Assembly: GCA_964653435.1 (NCBI GenBank)
Contig: CAZZFA010000046.1
Location: 1-42,531, forward strand
Source of the DNA: CAZMVY01 sp964653435
Lineage (GTDB): Bacteria > Planctomycetota > Phycisphaerae > UBA1845 > PWPN01
DNA length: 42,531 nt
Direction: 5' to 3'
In this document: one piece after another, positions 17,862-25,894 of the stretch
Position numbering within the stretch: the first letter of the stretch is position 1
How the letters are laid out: each line of letters opens with the position of its first letter
The notes under the pieces: model-generated
What the model saw: only the letters and a program-made list of their open reading frames with translations
Told to the model about the DNA's origin: nothing
Database searches by the model: none
Position numbers and translations under genes: made by a program

Positions 17862-19424
17862 CTATCCCGGTGCATCCTGCACCCCGTCGACGATCGCGCG
17901 AAGCGCATCGACGTACTCGCGGTGGTTCGCGCAACGCGGGACCTTGTGCTGGCCGCCGAGCCGGCCGCGGCGTTTCAGCCACTCGTAGAACGTGCCCTCG
18001 GGGACGGGCGTGACCTCGACGCAGGACATAGCGAGGTCGCCGCGGCGCTTGATCGCGTAGTCGAGGCTCTGCTCGCAGAGCCGGGAGTCGATCGCATGGC
18101 GGAACGCATCCATGTCCGCCGGCGGCGAGGCGAACTCGATCACGTACTCGTGCGCGGGCAACGGGCGGCGAGCGTCGGGGAAGCGCGGGGCGGCCGTGAA
18201 CTCGTGGACGCGCGCGCCGGTGAGCCGGCACGCATGGGCGACGGCCGCCTCCACGTGTTCGCTGATGATGTTCTCACCGAAGGCGCTGATGAAGAGCTTA
18301 TGCCGGCCGGTGATGAGCAGCTTGAGCGGGCGGAGGTTCGTGAAACGGACGATGTCGCCGAGGTCATAGCTCCAGAGGCCGGCGCACGTGGTCAGCAGGA
18401 TGACATAGGAGACGCCCGTCTGCACGTCGGCCACGGTCAGCCGCGGCGCGTCGGGCCGGCCCCACTCCTCCAGCGGCACGAACTCGTAGAAAACGTTGTG
18501 GTCGAGGGCCAGCAGGAGCGAGGGGTCGCACGGGTCCGTCTGGATGGCGATCGAAGCCTCGCTCGCCGAGTAAATGTCCAGGTAATCGACGTTCAAGCCG
18601 GCGAAGTACTGATCGAAGATCGGGCGGTACGGCTCGAAGAAGACGCCCCCGTGGACGAAGAGCGTGAGATCCGGCCAGAGGGAGGCGAATGTGGGGTTCC
18701 GGGTTCCGGGTTCCGGGTTCCGGCTCCGGACGGCCCCGCATAAGACGCGGTCGAGAAGCACCTTCACCCAGCTCGGGATGCCGGCGAGAAAGGTGACGTT
18801 CTGCTTCGCGGCACGCTCGGCGATGCGGCCGATGCGTTCCTCCCAATCCACGATGGCGGCGATGTCTCGACCGGGGCTGTACCAGCGCGTCAGCGGCCAG
18901 CAAACGCGGCCGGCGGCAATGCCGCTGGCGTCGCCCACCTGTACCGCCCCGCGCCGCTCCAGCGTCGTGGTGCCGCCGATCCCCAGAAAGACACCGCCGA
19001 AAAGACGCCGCGCACGATCCGGACGCCGACGCGCGTACAGAGCGAGGAGGTCCGCCGAGACCCTGGCATGCGAGCGCAGGAGCTCACGCGTGACGGGAAC
19101 GTACTTATCCCCGGAGGTTGTGCCAGACGTGGCGGCAAACCAGGGCGGCAGGCCCGGCCAGGTGATGTCCGCCTCGCCGTCGAAGTTCCGCCGCCACCAG
19201 GGCTTCATGCTCGCGTAGTTCTGGATGGGAACGCGACGCTGGAACTCGGCCACGGAGCGAATCGACGCATAGTCGAACTGCCGGCCCCAGGCGGTGTCCG
19301 CCGCGCGACGCACGAGCCGCAGGAGCGTCCGCCGCTGCACGGACATCGGATCGCGATGAACGCGGGCAAGCTGCAACTCGCGAAATGCGGCGTACGCCCG
19401 CACGATGGCCGGGTAGAGACTCAT
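17862..19424 (-). CDS. GH3 auxin-promoter superfamily protein
   Basis: A 520-residue protein of the GH3 branch of the ANL adenylating superfamily, related to plant acyl-acid amido synthetases. The ATP-binding loop TSGTTSGDKYVPVT, the central YSASEASIAIQ and SYDLGDIVRFT, and the C-terminal GENIISEHVEAA all fit. Bacterial members occur widely but few have known substrates. The expected reaction is adenylation of a carboxylic acid and transfer to an amine. Residues encoded near 18690-18730 (NPEPGTRNP) come from a heptanucleotide repeat and look like an insertion in a surface loop. ATG at 19424 begins the conserved region; upstream in-frame sequence is not conserved-looking. Confidence 0.85.
   Translation of the reverse strand: MSLYPAIVRAYAAFRELQLARVHRDPMSVQRRTLLRLVRRAADTAWGRQFDYASIRSVAEFQRRVPIQNYASMKPWWRRNFDGEADITWPGLPPWFAATSGTTSGDKYVPVTRELLRSHARVSADLLALYARRRPDRARRLFGGVFLGIGGTTTLERRGAVQVGDASGIAAGRVCWPLTRWYSPGRDIAAIVDWEERIGRIAERAAKQNVTFLAGIPSWVKVLLDRVLCGAVRSRNPEPGTRNPTFASLWPDLTLFVHGGVFFEPYRPIFDQYFAGLNVDYLDIYSASEASIAIQTDPCDPSLLLALDHNVFYEFVPLEEWGRPDAPRLTVADVQTGVSYVILLTTCAGLWSYDLGDIVRFTNLRPLKLLITGRHKLFISAFGENIISEHVEAAVAHACRLTGARVHEFTAAPRFPDARRPLPAHEYVIEFASPPADMDAFRHAIDSRLCEQSLDYAIKRRGDLAMSCVEVTPVPEGTFYEWLKRRGRLGGQHKVPRCANHREYVDALRAIVDGVQDAPG
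18694..18728. repeat. Heptanucleotide repeat inside GH3 gene
   Basis: GGGTTCC is repeated four times from 18694, followed by a degenerate unit. Three 7-bp units equal seven codons, so the repeat encodes a recurring PEPGTRN peptide. Gain or loss of one unit would shift the frame, making this a potential slippage site within coding sequence. Confidence 0.85.
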
Positions 19425-19580
19425 CCGACAAAGGGTAGTCCTGCAACGGCACGAGAGCCAGGCATCGCCATCGGATCCCTCGACCCCCCCGACGCCCCAC
19501 GCACGGGCCGGGAAAAGCACAGCGCCTCGCGATGGCAAAGACCGCGAGGCGCCGAAGTCGTCCGCCGGCAGGCGTGCCGA

Positions 19581-19826
19581 TCACTGGCTCACGGCCGGCA
19601 GGCTGCCCATGGCCGATTCGAGCATGGGCAGACACGGCAGGAAGGAAAGCGGATCCGACATCACCTGCGAGTACAGCGCCTCCTGCTGTGCCTGCGTCAT
19701 GCCCTCAAAGTCGGCGTCCGTGAGTTGCCCGTCGCCGTTCTTGTCGAGCGGACAGGCGGCGCCGGCCCCACAACCCCAGAGGCCGGCCAGGAGTATCACC
19801 AGCACCATACCGAACACAAACTTCAT
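19581..19826 (-). CDS. Small lipoprotein with single EF-hand
   Basis: An 81-residue exported protein with lipobox-like LLAGLWGC (C19) and a calcium-binding loop DKNGDGQLTDADF at 28-40 of EF-hand/dockerin type, followed by a helix and a short hydrophobic tail. Start at ATG 19826 is firm: AAGGAGG lies 7 bp upstream. The family is unknown; single EF-hand lipoproteins are common in planctomycetes. It could be a Ca2+-dependent surface or adhesion factor. It lies 156 bp upstream of the GH3 gene on the same strand. Confidence 0.8.
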   Translation of the reverse strand: MKFVFGMVLVILLAGLWGCGAGAACPLDKNGDGQLTDADFEGMTQAQQEALYSQVMSDPLSFLPCLPMLESAMGSLPAVSQ

Positions 19827-20222
19827 CGAAGTGCCTCCTTGAGAAGAAGAAACTGAACCGCTACCGGAACCTTGGAGCGGCAGCCTACCACCTGCGGCGA
19901 AGTACCGCAAGCACCGTTCCATGTCGAAAACAGGTAGCGGAGGCTGGCGGTCCGGTCGACTATGACGAAGGCCGGATTCTCCCGGGCAAGCAAAAGGACG
20001 CTCGATCCTGCGGAATCGCGCGCAAGCTGGACGGTCACGACGTGCCATGCATGCGCGGGAGGCGTGTACTCTCGCTACGCTCCGAGGCCGCCCCGCGCAG
20101 CCGCGCCGCAGGACGCGGTCGCCACGGCGGATCCGCCCATCGAATACGCCGCGATGGAACTCATCAGGAAGCGCGGGGGGCCCGGTGGTCTCCTCTTCTG
20201 CAACGTCCGTCGCCGCTCGCCG
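19827..20222. other. 396-bp gap without a supported gene
   Basis: Nothing recognisable on either strand. A minus-strand frame from GTG 20038 ends at 19823, overlapping the ATG of the EF-hand lipoprotein as ATGA, but it has no Shine-Dalgarno sequence and no family resemblance, so I do not call it. Confidence 0.5.
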
Positions 20223-20429
20223 TCAATTGTGGGCCGTCATCGGCTCGCTGAGGGCAACCGCCAGACCGTCCATCTGATCCCACACCTCACGAATACGCTG
20301 CTCAATGACGGGTATCTGGTGCGACCGGTCAGGGGTAGCCCATGCCTCGGCCAGCTCGCGTTTGAGACGATCGAGATTCATCTGAAGCCTATCGAGTCTT
20401 TCACACGTCGCACGCGACGAAGTAAACAC
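20223..20429 (-). CDS. Small helical-hairpin protein
   Basis: A 68-residue acidic protein that reads as two amphipathic helices (about 14-31 and 41-60) joined by a short turn, with no transmembrane segment. A strong Shine-Dalgarno AAAAGGAGGTG lies 7 bp before GTG 20429. Another GTG at 20438 overlaps that site and is less likely. I do not recognise the family. Size and hairpin layout recall Spo0E-like phosphatases, but the SQxLD signature is absent, so this is only a resemblance. It stands alone between the glycosyltransferase and the EF-hand lipoprotein. Confidence 0.65.
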   Translation of the reverse strand: MFTSSRATCERLDRLQMNLDRLKRELAEAWATPDRSHQIPVIEQRIREVWDQMDGLAVALSEPMTAHN

Positions 20430-20715
20430 GGTCGTCACCTCCTTTTGATCCCCTCGCTGTTCTTAGACAACCCACACGGCTGGAAGTTGCTACCGCGCCG
20501 TGAAATATTCCGGGGAGATGCTTTTTTGACGCCCGAAAGAGGCAATCGTCGCGGCGCAAGCCGATTGGCACGCATCTGCGCGCCGCCAGAACCGCAGCCC
20601 CCTGCTCCCGTGGCGGCCGGGCAGAGCGCAACCACATCGCGCAGTCACCGACATGGCCAACCGCCGGGGAGATTCAGCCACGCTTTATAGTCCGGTGGGA
20701 CCGGTCAATCGAGCT
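20430..20715. other. 286-bp gap between GT4 and small protein genes
   Basis: No gene is supported. The end nearest 20430 holds the strong ribosome-binding site of the small protein. An A-rich run on the minus strand near 20527 has no convincing stem before it. Confidence 0.4.
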
Positions 20716-22023
20716 TCAGGCATGGGCGACGGCCATGACACTCTGGTAGACGCCAATGCAGCGCCGCGCCGAGTCGGCCCAGCTCAGCTTGCGGACCTCG
20801 AAGTTGCCGTGCTCCCGCAGCGTTGCCTGGAGCGGGGGATGGCGCAGGACCGCGATGATCTTGTTCGCCATCTCATTGACATCCCAGAAGTCGACCTTCA
20901 GGACGTGAGAGAGGATCTCCGCCACGCCGGACTGCTTGCTGATGATGACCGGCACGTCGTTCGACAGGGCCTCCAACGGGGCGATTCCGAAGGGCTCCGA
21001 GACACTTGGCATCACGTAGAGGTCGGCCATGCGGAAGGCGCGGTCCACGTCGTCGCCGCGCAGGAAGCCGGTGAAGAGCACCTTGTGCCCGATGCCCATC
21101 GCGGCGGCGAGTTCGATCGTGTGGCGGATCATGTCGCCGGAGCCGGCCATGATGAAACGGACGTTGTCGATGACTTCGAGGACCTTCTTCGCGGCGGCGA
21201 GGAAGTACTCGGGGCCTTTCTGCATGGTGATGCGCCCGAGGAAGAGGACGATCTTCTCGTCGCGACGGATGTCATGAAGCTTGATGCCGTTCCGCTTGCC
21301 GTTCAGGTCGATGGCGTTGTAAACCACCTCGATCTTGTCGCCGGGCACGCCGTATCGGCTCTCGACCAGCTTCTTGGTGAAGTGGCTCACGGTGATGATG
21401 CGGCTGGCGCGATGCATGCCGGCCCGCTCGATGTCGTAGATTCGCTGGTTCACGTGCTCACCGCTGCGGTCGAACTCGGTGGAGTGGACGTGAACGACCA
21501 GCGGCTTGCCCGTCAGGGAAGCAACGGCGATTCCCGCGGGGTAGGTCATCCAGTCATGCGCGTGAATGACGTCGAAGCTTTCCTCCATCGCAACCGCCGA
21601 CGCCAGGCGGGCGTAGCGCTGGACCTCCGTGAAAAGATCGCCGGCATAGTGCTCGCCGGGGCCTATCTCCGCGAGCACGGCGGTCGGCGGAAAGACACCC
21701 GGCTCGTGTGCGGATTGACCGGGAGAGGATCTTGCTTTCTGGGCGTAATCCGCCGGCGTCTGATATGGGCTCAGCCCGGCGTCAATCGTGCGGAAGGTAA
21801 CCCGCTCGAACTCGCTCAGTTTGTACTGGATGGAACCGGGCAGCGACGATCGCGGCGTCATGAGCTTCACATGCGAGCTGAACTGGCTCGCCACGGGCTT
21901 CGGCAGAACGAAGAGCACCTCCATGCCCAGTTCGCTCATGGCCTTGGTGAGTCCGTGACATGCCGTGCCCAGACCGCCGCTGATGAAAGGGGGAAACTCC
22001 CAACCGAGCATCAGGACTTTCAT
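20716..22023 (-). CDS. GT4 glycosyltransferase, glycogen synthase-like
   Basis: A 435-residue GT-B fold glycosyltransferase of family 4. The N terminus (MKVLMLGWEFPPFISGGLGT) carries the Gly-rich donor/acceptor loop typical of starch and glycogen synthase-like enzymes, then FDVIHAHDWMTYPAG, and the C-terminal donor site SEPFGIAPLEALSNDVPVI has the EX7E pair. It probably transfers glucose or another hexose from a nucleotide sugar in the cytosol. ATG at 22023 is chosen because conserved sequence begins there. A nearby Shine-Dalgarno is weak (GGAG 13 bp away). A promoter-like pair lies about 440 bp upstream. Confidence 0.9.
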   Translation of the reverse strand: MKVLMLGWEFPPFISGGLGTACHGLTKAMSELGMEVLFVLPKPVASQFSSHVKLMTPRSSLPGSIQYKLSEFERVTFRTIDAGLSPYQTPADYAQKARSSPGQSAHEPGVFPPTAVLAEIGPGEHYAGDLFTEVQRYARLASAVAMEESFDVIHAHDWMTYPAGIAVASLTGKPLVVHVHSTEFDRSGEHVNQRIYDIERAGMHRASRIITVSHFTKKLVESRYGVPGDKIEVVYNAIDLNGKRNGIKLHDIRRDEKIVLFLGRITMQKGPEYFLAAAKKVLEVIDNVRFIMAGSGDMIRHTIELAAAMGIGHKVLFTGFLRGDDVDRAFRMADLYVMPSVSEPFGIAPLEALSNDVPVIISKQSGVAEILSHVLKVDFWDVNEMANKIIAVLRHPPLQATLREHGNFEVRKLSWADSARRCIGVYQSVMAVAHA

Positions 22024-22443
22024 AGCGCCGCCGCTCCATTCTCGGCTGGCCTCCAACCGGAGGCACCGCACTGCTCCGCCGAGACCGGCTGACCCCCGTC
22101 GCCACCCCCACCGGACCACACCCGCCCGCCGCGCCGTCGACCGCAGGACACCGTGGGATGCCTATCCATCGACAATTCCACGCGATCCATCCAGCCAACC
22201 TGAGTCCGATTCGCCAATACCTCGGAAACGAGCGTTGCCGCCGAGATGCCACCGACACAGCGCTTGCCCGATGCTGTCGATCGGACGCAGTTACCTGACG
22301 GCATCCGGCGCCTCGTACCAGTACTGGCGTGCGAGTCGTCCCACGCGACACCGTCGGGTCACTTCGGCGTACGCCAAGCTCGTCGTCGGCTTCTTCCCCC
22401 TCTCGCTTGCTGCGCCATGTGCGCGAAGGCCGCACTCCACACA
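22024..22443. other. 420-bp leader upstream of the GT4 gene
   Basis: Open frames on both strands are Arg/Pro-rich and lack start signals. The stretch includes palindromes such as CCAGTACTGG at 22318-22327. If the promoter at 22444-22472 is used, this is an unusually long 5' leader for the glycosyltransferase mRNA. Confidence 0.4.
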
Positions 22444-22472
22444 AACTTAGCACTGGTCCTTGCGGCTGTCAA
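22444..22472 (-). promoter_or_regulatory. Possible promoter for the GT4 gene
   Basis: On the minus strand TTGACA (22472-22467) and TAAGTT (22449-22444) are separated by exactly 17 bp. The -35 hexamer matches the consensus, while the -10 is weak. It overlaps the stop codon of the small ORF at 22469. Confidence 0.4.
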
Positions 22473-22657
22473 ATGGTTTCGGCGAGTGCCTCACATATTC
22501 CGGCGACAGACTGCACGGTATTCACCTGAGCCGACCACAGCCCCAACGGCGCTTCATCGCCGCGCAGCAAGTCACCCACGGGTCTCTGGCGTAAGCTCAT
22601 GTGCGCGTCGTCAGGAGTTGCACCGCGAGCCGACGACTTCTCGAGTCCGTCTCCCAT
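22469..22657 (-). CDS. Hypothetical small protein
   Basis: A 62-residue ORF ending in a well-behaved amphipathic segment (SAQVNTVQSVAGICEALAETI). ATG at 22657 has AGGGGG 7 bp upstream. The same frame stays open on the 5' side to about 22850 with non-random-looking sequence, including a KKRRKRR patch and a hydrophobic LAELPLLVV, and a GTG at 22693 is also possible. That suggests either a longer protein with an unusual start or the remnant of a larger gene. Family not recognised. Confidence 0.4.
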   Translation of the reverse strand: MGDGLEKSSARGATPDDAHMSLRQRPVGDLLRGDEAPLGLWSAQVNTVQSVAGICEALAETI

Positions 22658-22693
22658 GCATACCCCCTCTGCTGGCTGAATCGCCCGGCGCAC

Positions 22694-23245
22694 GACCAGC
22701 AGCGGCAGCTCCGCCAGTTGCCACGACCAGCCGTGCGGCGCCCGCCCGCTCGCGCGGCGGTCGCCATCCGAAACCGGTCTACCGTCGGGCAGCCCGAACC
22801 TTCGTTTTCGCCGCTTCTTATGCCGCCCAAAGGATGCGGCTCCAACGGTTACTCACAGCCGATCCGCAAGGCTGGCTGCCTCTGGCGCAACGAGCGCGTT
22901 ATCCCGAGTAGAAGCAGGACGACCCCGATATCCGTCGGACCGTCTGCGGGGAAGGAACCTGCGCCTCGCTAGCAGCGGCCTTTGGAACATGTAGCCGGCC
23001 GTGCGGCGGGTACGGCGGAATGGCGGTTTGGGGCGTCTACGGTGAGAACACACACAAAGCAGCGCCGAAGCGTCGCCCGAGAAGCGCGAAGCGCGACGGA
23101 AGATCGCGAGTCGCGATGGACGCCGGAGGATAGCGAGACTGGAAGGCGCTCCCGCAAGGCCGCTACGTTACCCAATTTCGTATCAGCGCGACGCCGCAGA
23201 CCTCCCAAAACCCCAAGCCGCTTCGCCGCACTGGCGAGGACAGCC
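22694..23245. other. 552-bp region without a supported gene
   Basis: Part of it is an open minus-strand frame continuing the small ORF at 22469. The stretch 23060-23130 is rich in short iterations of GCGAAGCGCGA and GATCGCGAGTCGCGAT. Its plus-strand translation is Arg/Ser-rich and looks non-coding. Confidence 0.4.
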
Positions 23246-23839
23246 GTGTACCAAGTTTTGCCGATCGAGACGCGGGCCGCGCTCGATGCCGCGCTGCTCA
23301 CTCGGCCCGCGGACTGCCCCACGATCGCCGCAGCGCATGAGAAGCTGCGGCTGGGCGAGCTGCATGGGATCAGCCCGGCGGATGTCGCCCGGTACGCGAA
23401 GGTTCTGGAAGAATTCGCCCGCCCATTGATGGCCAGCCTCGCGGTTTCATCGCTACTGAACGCGCTGCCGCGCCGGATGCTCTCGGGCCTGACGAGAGGT
23501 AACCGTCTGTTGGTTTGGAGCCGGTTGGTTCAACACCTCACCGACGAAGAGGCGCCCCCGCTGAAGGCGGGAGACTACGCGAAGCTTGCGGCGCTGCTCG
23601 AGCCGGCCCGTCGAACGCCGCGCCGGCCGGGGCTGGCAGGCCGGGCGAAGCCGGCGCTACCGCACTGCCGACGCGGGGGCGACGGCGAACTCGCCGCGGA
23701 ATCGCTTGCAACCCTGGCGCGTGAGGTGTACGGGACGAACCTGGCGGACGACATCCTCAAGGACCCGCCCCCGACTCGTGAAGGCGATCGGCCAGCGTCT
23801 TCGGATCCCGGGCGTGAGTCAGGCAGCAGTCGTAGGTGA
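23246..23839 (+). CDS. DUF3486-like (Mu Gp27-like) hypothetical protein
   Basis: A 197-residue protein. Residues 4-55 follow the layout of phage Mu Gp27/DUF3486 proteins: VLPIETRAALDAALL, a middle helix, then HGISPADVARYAKVLEEFA, which fits a small helix-turn-helix unit. The later half is helical and then loses pattern around 120-140, where the DNA is a GCCGG-rich palindrome (23617-23665). GTG at 23246 has GGCGAGGA 5 bp upstream; the frame is open to 22982 but the added sequence is Arg-rich. Its 3' end overlaps the convergent PilT gene by 83 bp. No other phage genes are nearby, so it may be a prophage relic or a domesticated relative. Confidence 0.5.
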   Translation: MYQVLPIETRAALDAALLTRPADCPTIAAAHEKLRLGELHGISPADVARYAKVLEEFARPLMASLAVSSLLNALPRRMLSGLTRGNRLLVWSRLVQHLTDEEAPPLKAGDYAKLAALLEPARRTPRRPGLAGRAKPALPHCRRGGDGELAAESLATLAREVYGTNLADDILKDPPPTREGDRPASSDPGRESGSSRR

Positions 23840-24827
23840 TGAGGCCCTCGCGATAAAGCTCGGTGAGGACGTAATCGAGGGATTGGGCGCCGAGCTTACG
23901 GCCCATCTGCATCTCGGTATGGAGCTTCTGGATCTGGCCCTCGCGGATGATGTTCTTGACGCCGGGCGTGCCGAGCATGACCTCGCAGGCGAGGACGCGC
24001 TTCTTCTCCATGGCGCAGGGCAGGAGGTGCTGAGCGAAGACCGCCTCGATGGAGGAGCCCAGCGAGTAGCGGACCTCCTCCTGCTGCCCGGCCGGAAAGA
24101 CGTTGACGATCCGCAGGATGCTCTCGGCGGCGCCGGGGGTATGCAAGGTGGTAATCACCAGGTGACCCGTCTCGGCGGCCTGGATGGCCGTGTACATGGT
24201 GTCCAGGTCGCGCAGCTCACCGATCGCCAGCACGTCGGGGTTCTGCCGCAGGGCGTGCCGCAGGGCCTGCGGAAAGGTCTTGACGTCGCTGAGCAGCTCC
24301 TGCTGGACGACGATCGATCGCTTGTGGCGGTGGACATATTCGATCGGGTCCTCGATGGTGATGATCTTCGCCCGGCGCTCGCTGTTGATCACGTTGATCA
24401 TGTAATTCATCGTCGTCGTCTTGCCGGAGCCGGTAGGCCCGCAGATCAGGACGAGGCCGCTGGGGCGACGACAGATTTCGTCAACGACGGCCGGCAGGCG
24501 AAGCGATTCGCGGCTGCCGATGTCTTCGGCGCAGAGGCGCACGGCCATTTCGGGAACGCCGGCGCGGAAGTAGAAGGTGGTGCGGACGCGTCCGGAGTTC
24601 TCGACCATCATGGAGGTGCAGAGTTCCCAGTCCGTATCGAGTTTCTGGCGCTGAACCGGGGTCGTGATCGAGTCGATCATCGAGCGGACTTCGTCGGCCG
24701 TGAGGGCGGGCGCCTGCGCGGGCTTGATCTCGCCGTGCACACGGAAACAGGGCGGCAGGCCCACCATGATGTGAATGTCGCTGGCCCCGATGCGACGGCC
24801 GCTCTCGACGAGCATGCGGAAATCCAT
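23757..24827 (-). CDS. PilT-like type IV pilus/secretion ATPase
   Basis: A 356-residue cytoplasmic hexameric ATPase of the GspE/PilT superfamily. An N-terminal PAS-like domain (about 1-110, SDIHIMVGLPPCFRVHG) is followed by Walker A GPTGSGKTTT at 130-139, the Asp box TIEDPIEYVH, Walker B with AIGELRDLDT and a His box starting HTPGAAESI. PilT usually has GEMRDLET here, so an E-to-D change is present. It would power pilus retraction or gliding. No pilin or assembly genes are in the window. AGGAG lies 7 bp before ATG 24827. Confidence 0.87.
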   Translation of the reverse strand: MDFRMLVESGRRIGASDIHIMVGLPPCFRVHGEIKPAQAPALTADEVRSMIDSITTPVQRQKLDTDWELCTSMMVENSGRVRTTFYFRAGVPEMAVRLCAEDIGSRESLRLPAVVDEICRRPSGLVLICGPTGSGKTTTMNYMINVINSERRAKIITIEDPIEYVHRHKRSIVVQQELLSDVKTFPQALRHALRQNPDVLAIGELRDLDTMYTAIQAAETGHLVITTLHTPGAAESILRIVNVFPAGQQEEVRYSLGSSIEAVFAQHLLPCAMEKKRVLACEVMLGTPGVKNIIREGQIQKLHTEMQMGRKLGAQSLDYVLTELYREGLITYDCCLTHARDPKTLADRLHESGAGP

Positions 24828-24897
24828 ATTGGCTCCTGCTGCGAATCCGCCGGTCCGTCAACCCGATCGTCCGGGGGAAGGCGTCTGCGTGCCCGCC

Positions 24898-25692
24898 TCA
24901 GCGGCCGCGCACCCGGCGATACCACCGTTTGAACCACGAGTCGCTTGCCGGCTCGCGAAGGGCCACCCTCGCCATGACGAAGGTCGGGTCCACCTCCAGC
25001 GCATGCTTCAGTGAACTCCGGTAGTCGCCCAGGGCCAGATCGCGCTCGCACAGCCCGCGGATGTACCAGGCGTAGGGCGCGTGCGGGGCCTGCTCCGTAG
25101 CCTGGCGCGCGGCCATGAGCGCCTGCGTGTGGTTGCCGTACATGCGATACAGTCTACCGACCCAGAGGCGGGTAAACCAATCCGCGTCCGGCTCGATCAT
25201 CGCGCGATCGAAGCAGGCGGTGGCCTGCGCCTGCTCGGACGCGAGCAGCGCCTCGCCGCGGGCGAGCCACCGGTAGGCGCTGCTGCCGCGGGCGGCCAGA
25301 GCGGAATCCGAGAAGCGCAGCGCGGCCCGCACGTCGTGAAGGCGGGTGCGGGCCACCGACTTGGCAGACAGGAGTTCGCCCTGGTCACGGAAGAGTTCGA
25401 GGGCCTTATCCGCCCAGAGGTCGGCCTCGCGCAACTCGTTCAGCTCGATCAGCATCTGCACCTGGCCCACCCAGGCGGGCACGAAGGCGCGATCCAGCTC
25501 GAGCGTCCGCGTGAAGTAGCGCAGCGCCTGTTCAAACTCACCGCGCTGAAACGCCCGGATCGCCCGTTCGTGGTAGGCATGTGTCTCCATCGGTTCGGAG
25601 GCCAGCACGCCGGGCTGCTCCTGCCTCTGCTGCTCCGTGCGAAGCCGCAGGCTCTCATCATCGAACTCCAGATGCTCGAAACGGTCCGCCAT
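24898..25692 (-). CDS. Tetratricopeptide-repeat protein
   Basis: A 264-residue soluble protein with about five TPR motifs, starting with AYHERAIRAFQRGEFEQALRY and ending with an Arg-rich tail. No signal peptide is seen, so it probably acts as a cytoplasmic scaffold. Start is ATG 25692, with AGGAG 6 bp upstream. The frame is open 32 codons further, but that extension is the translation of the dispersed repeat at 25699-25894, which shows it is not protein-coding. It lies 70 bp upstream of the PilT-like gene. Confidence 0.82.
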   Translation of the reverse strand: MADRFEHLEFDDESLRLRTEQQRQEQPGVLASEPMETHAYHERAIRAFQRGEFEQALRYFTRTLELDRAFVPAWVGQVQMLIELNELREADLWADKALELFRDQGELLSAKSVARTRLHDVRAALRFSDSALAARGSSAYRWLARGEALLASEQAQATACFDRAMIEPDADWFTRLWVGRLYRMYGNHTQALMAARQATEQAPHAPYAWYIRGLCERDLALGDYRSSLKHALEVDPTFVMARVALREPASDSWFKRWYRRVRGR

Positions 25693-25698
25693 GGTTGC

Positions 25699-25894
25699 TC
25701 CTAAAGCGGCCTTCGGCCGCAACCGAACACGGCCGCGCCAGCCCCCGTCATGCGGAGCGAAGCGAAGCATCCGGCTCCTCTGCGCCAATCAGCCAGATTC
25801 TTCGTCGCTGCGCTCCTCAGAATGACGGGTGGCGCTACCGCCGCAGCGCGATCCATGCGCGCAAGGCGCGCAGAAGCTGCGACGGAAGACGCTA
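25699..25894 (-). repeat. Dispersed 192-bp repeat, copy 1
   Basis: This is the minus-strand copy of the repeat also found at 33799-33990 and 42189-42380. It fills the gap between the stop codon of the gene at 25892 and the ribosome-binding site of the TPR gene. Imperfect inverted arms GTCATGCGGAGCGAAGCGAAG and the complement of GTCATTCTGAGGAGCGCAGC flank its centre. Confidence 0.9.

Noticed and set aside
19823..20038. A 71-residue minus-strand ORF whose stop overlaps the EF-hand lipoprotein start
   Set aside because: The ATGA overlap is attractive, but there is no Shine-Dalgarno before its GTG and the sequence has no domain pattern. The lipoprotein already has its own strong site.
22246..22911. 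A 221-residue plus-strand ORF
   Set aside because: Its sequence is Arg/Pro/Ala-rich with no start signal and contradicts the better minus-strand frame at 22469-22693.
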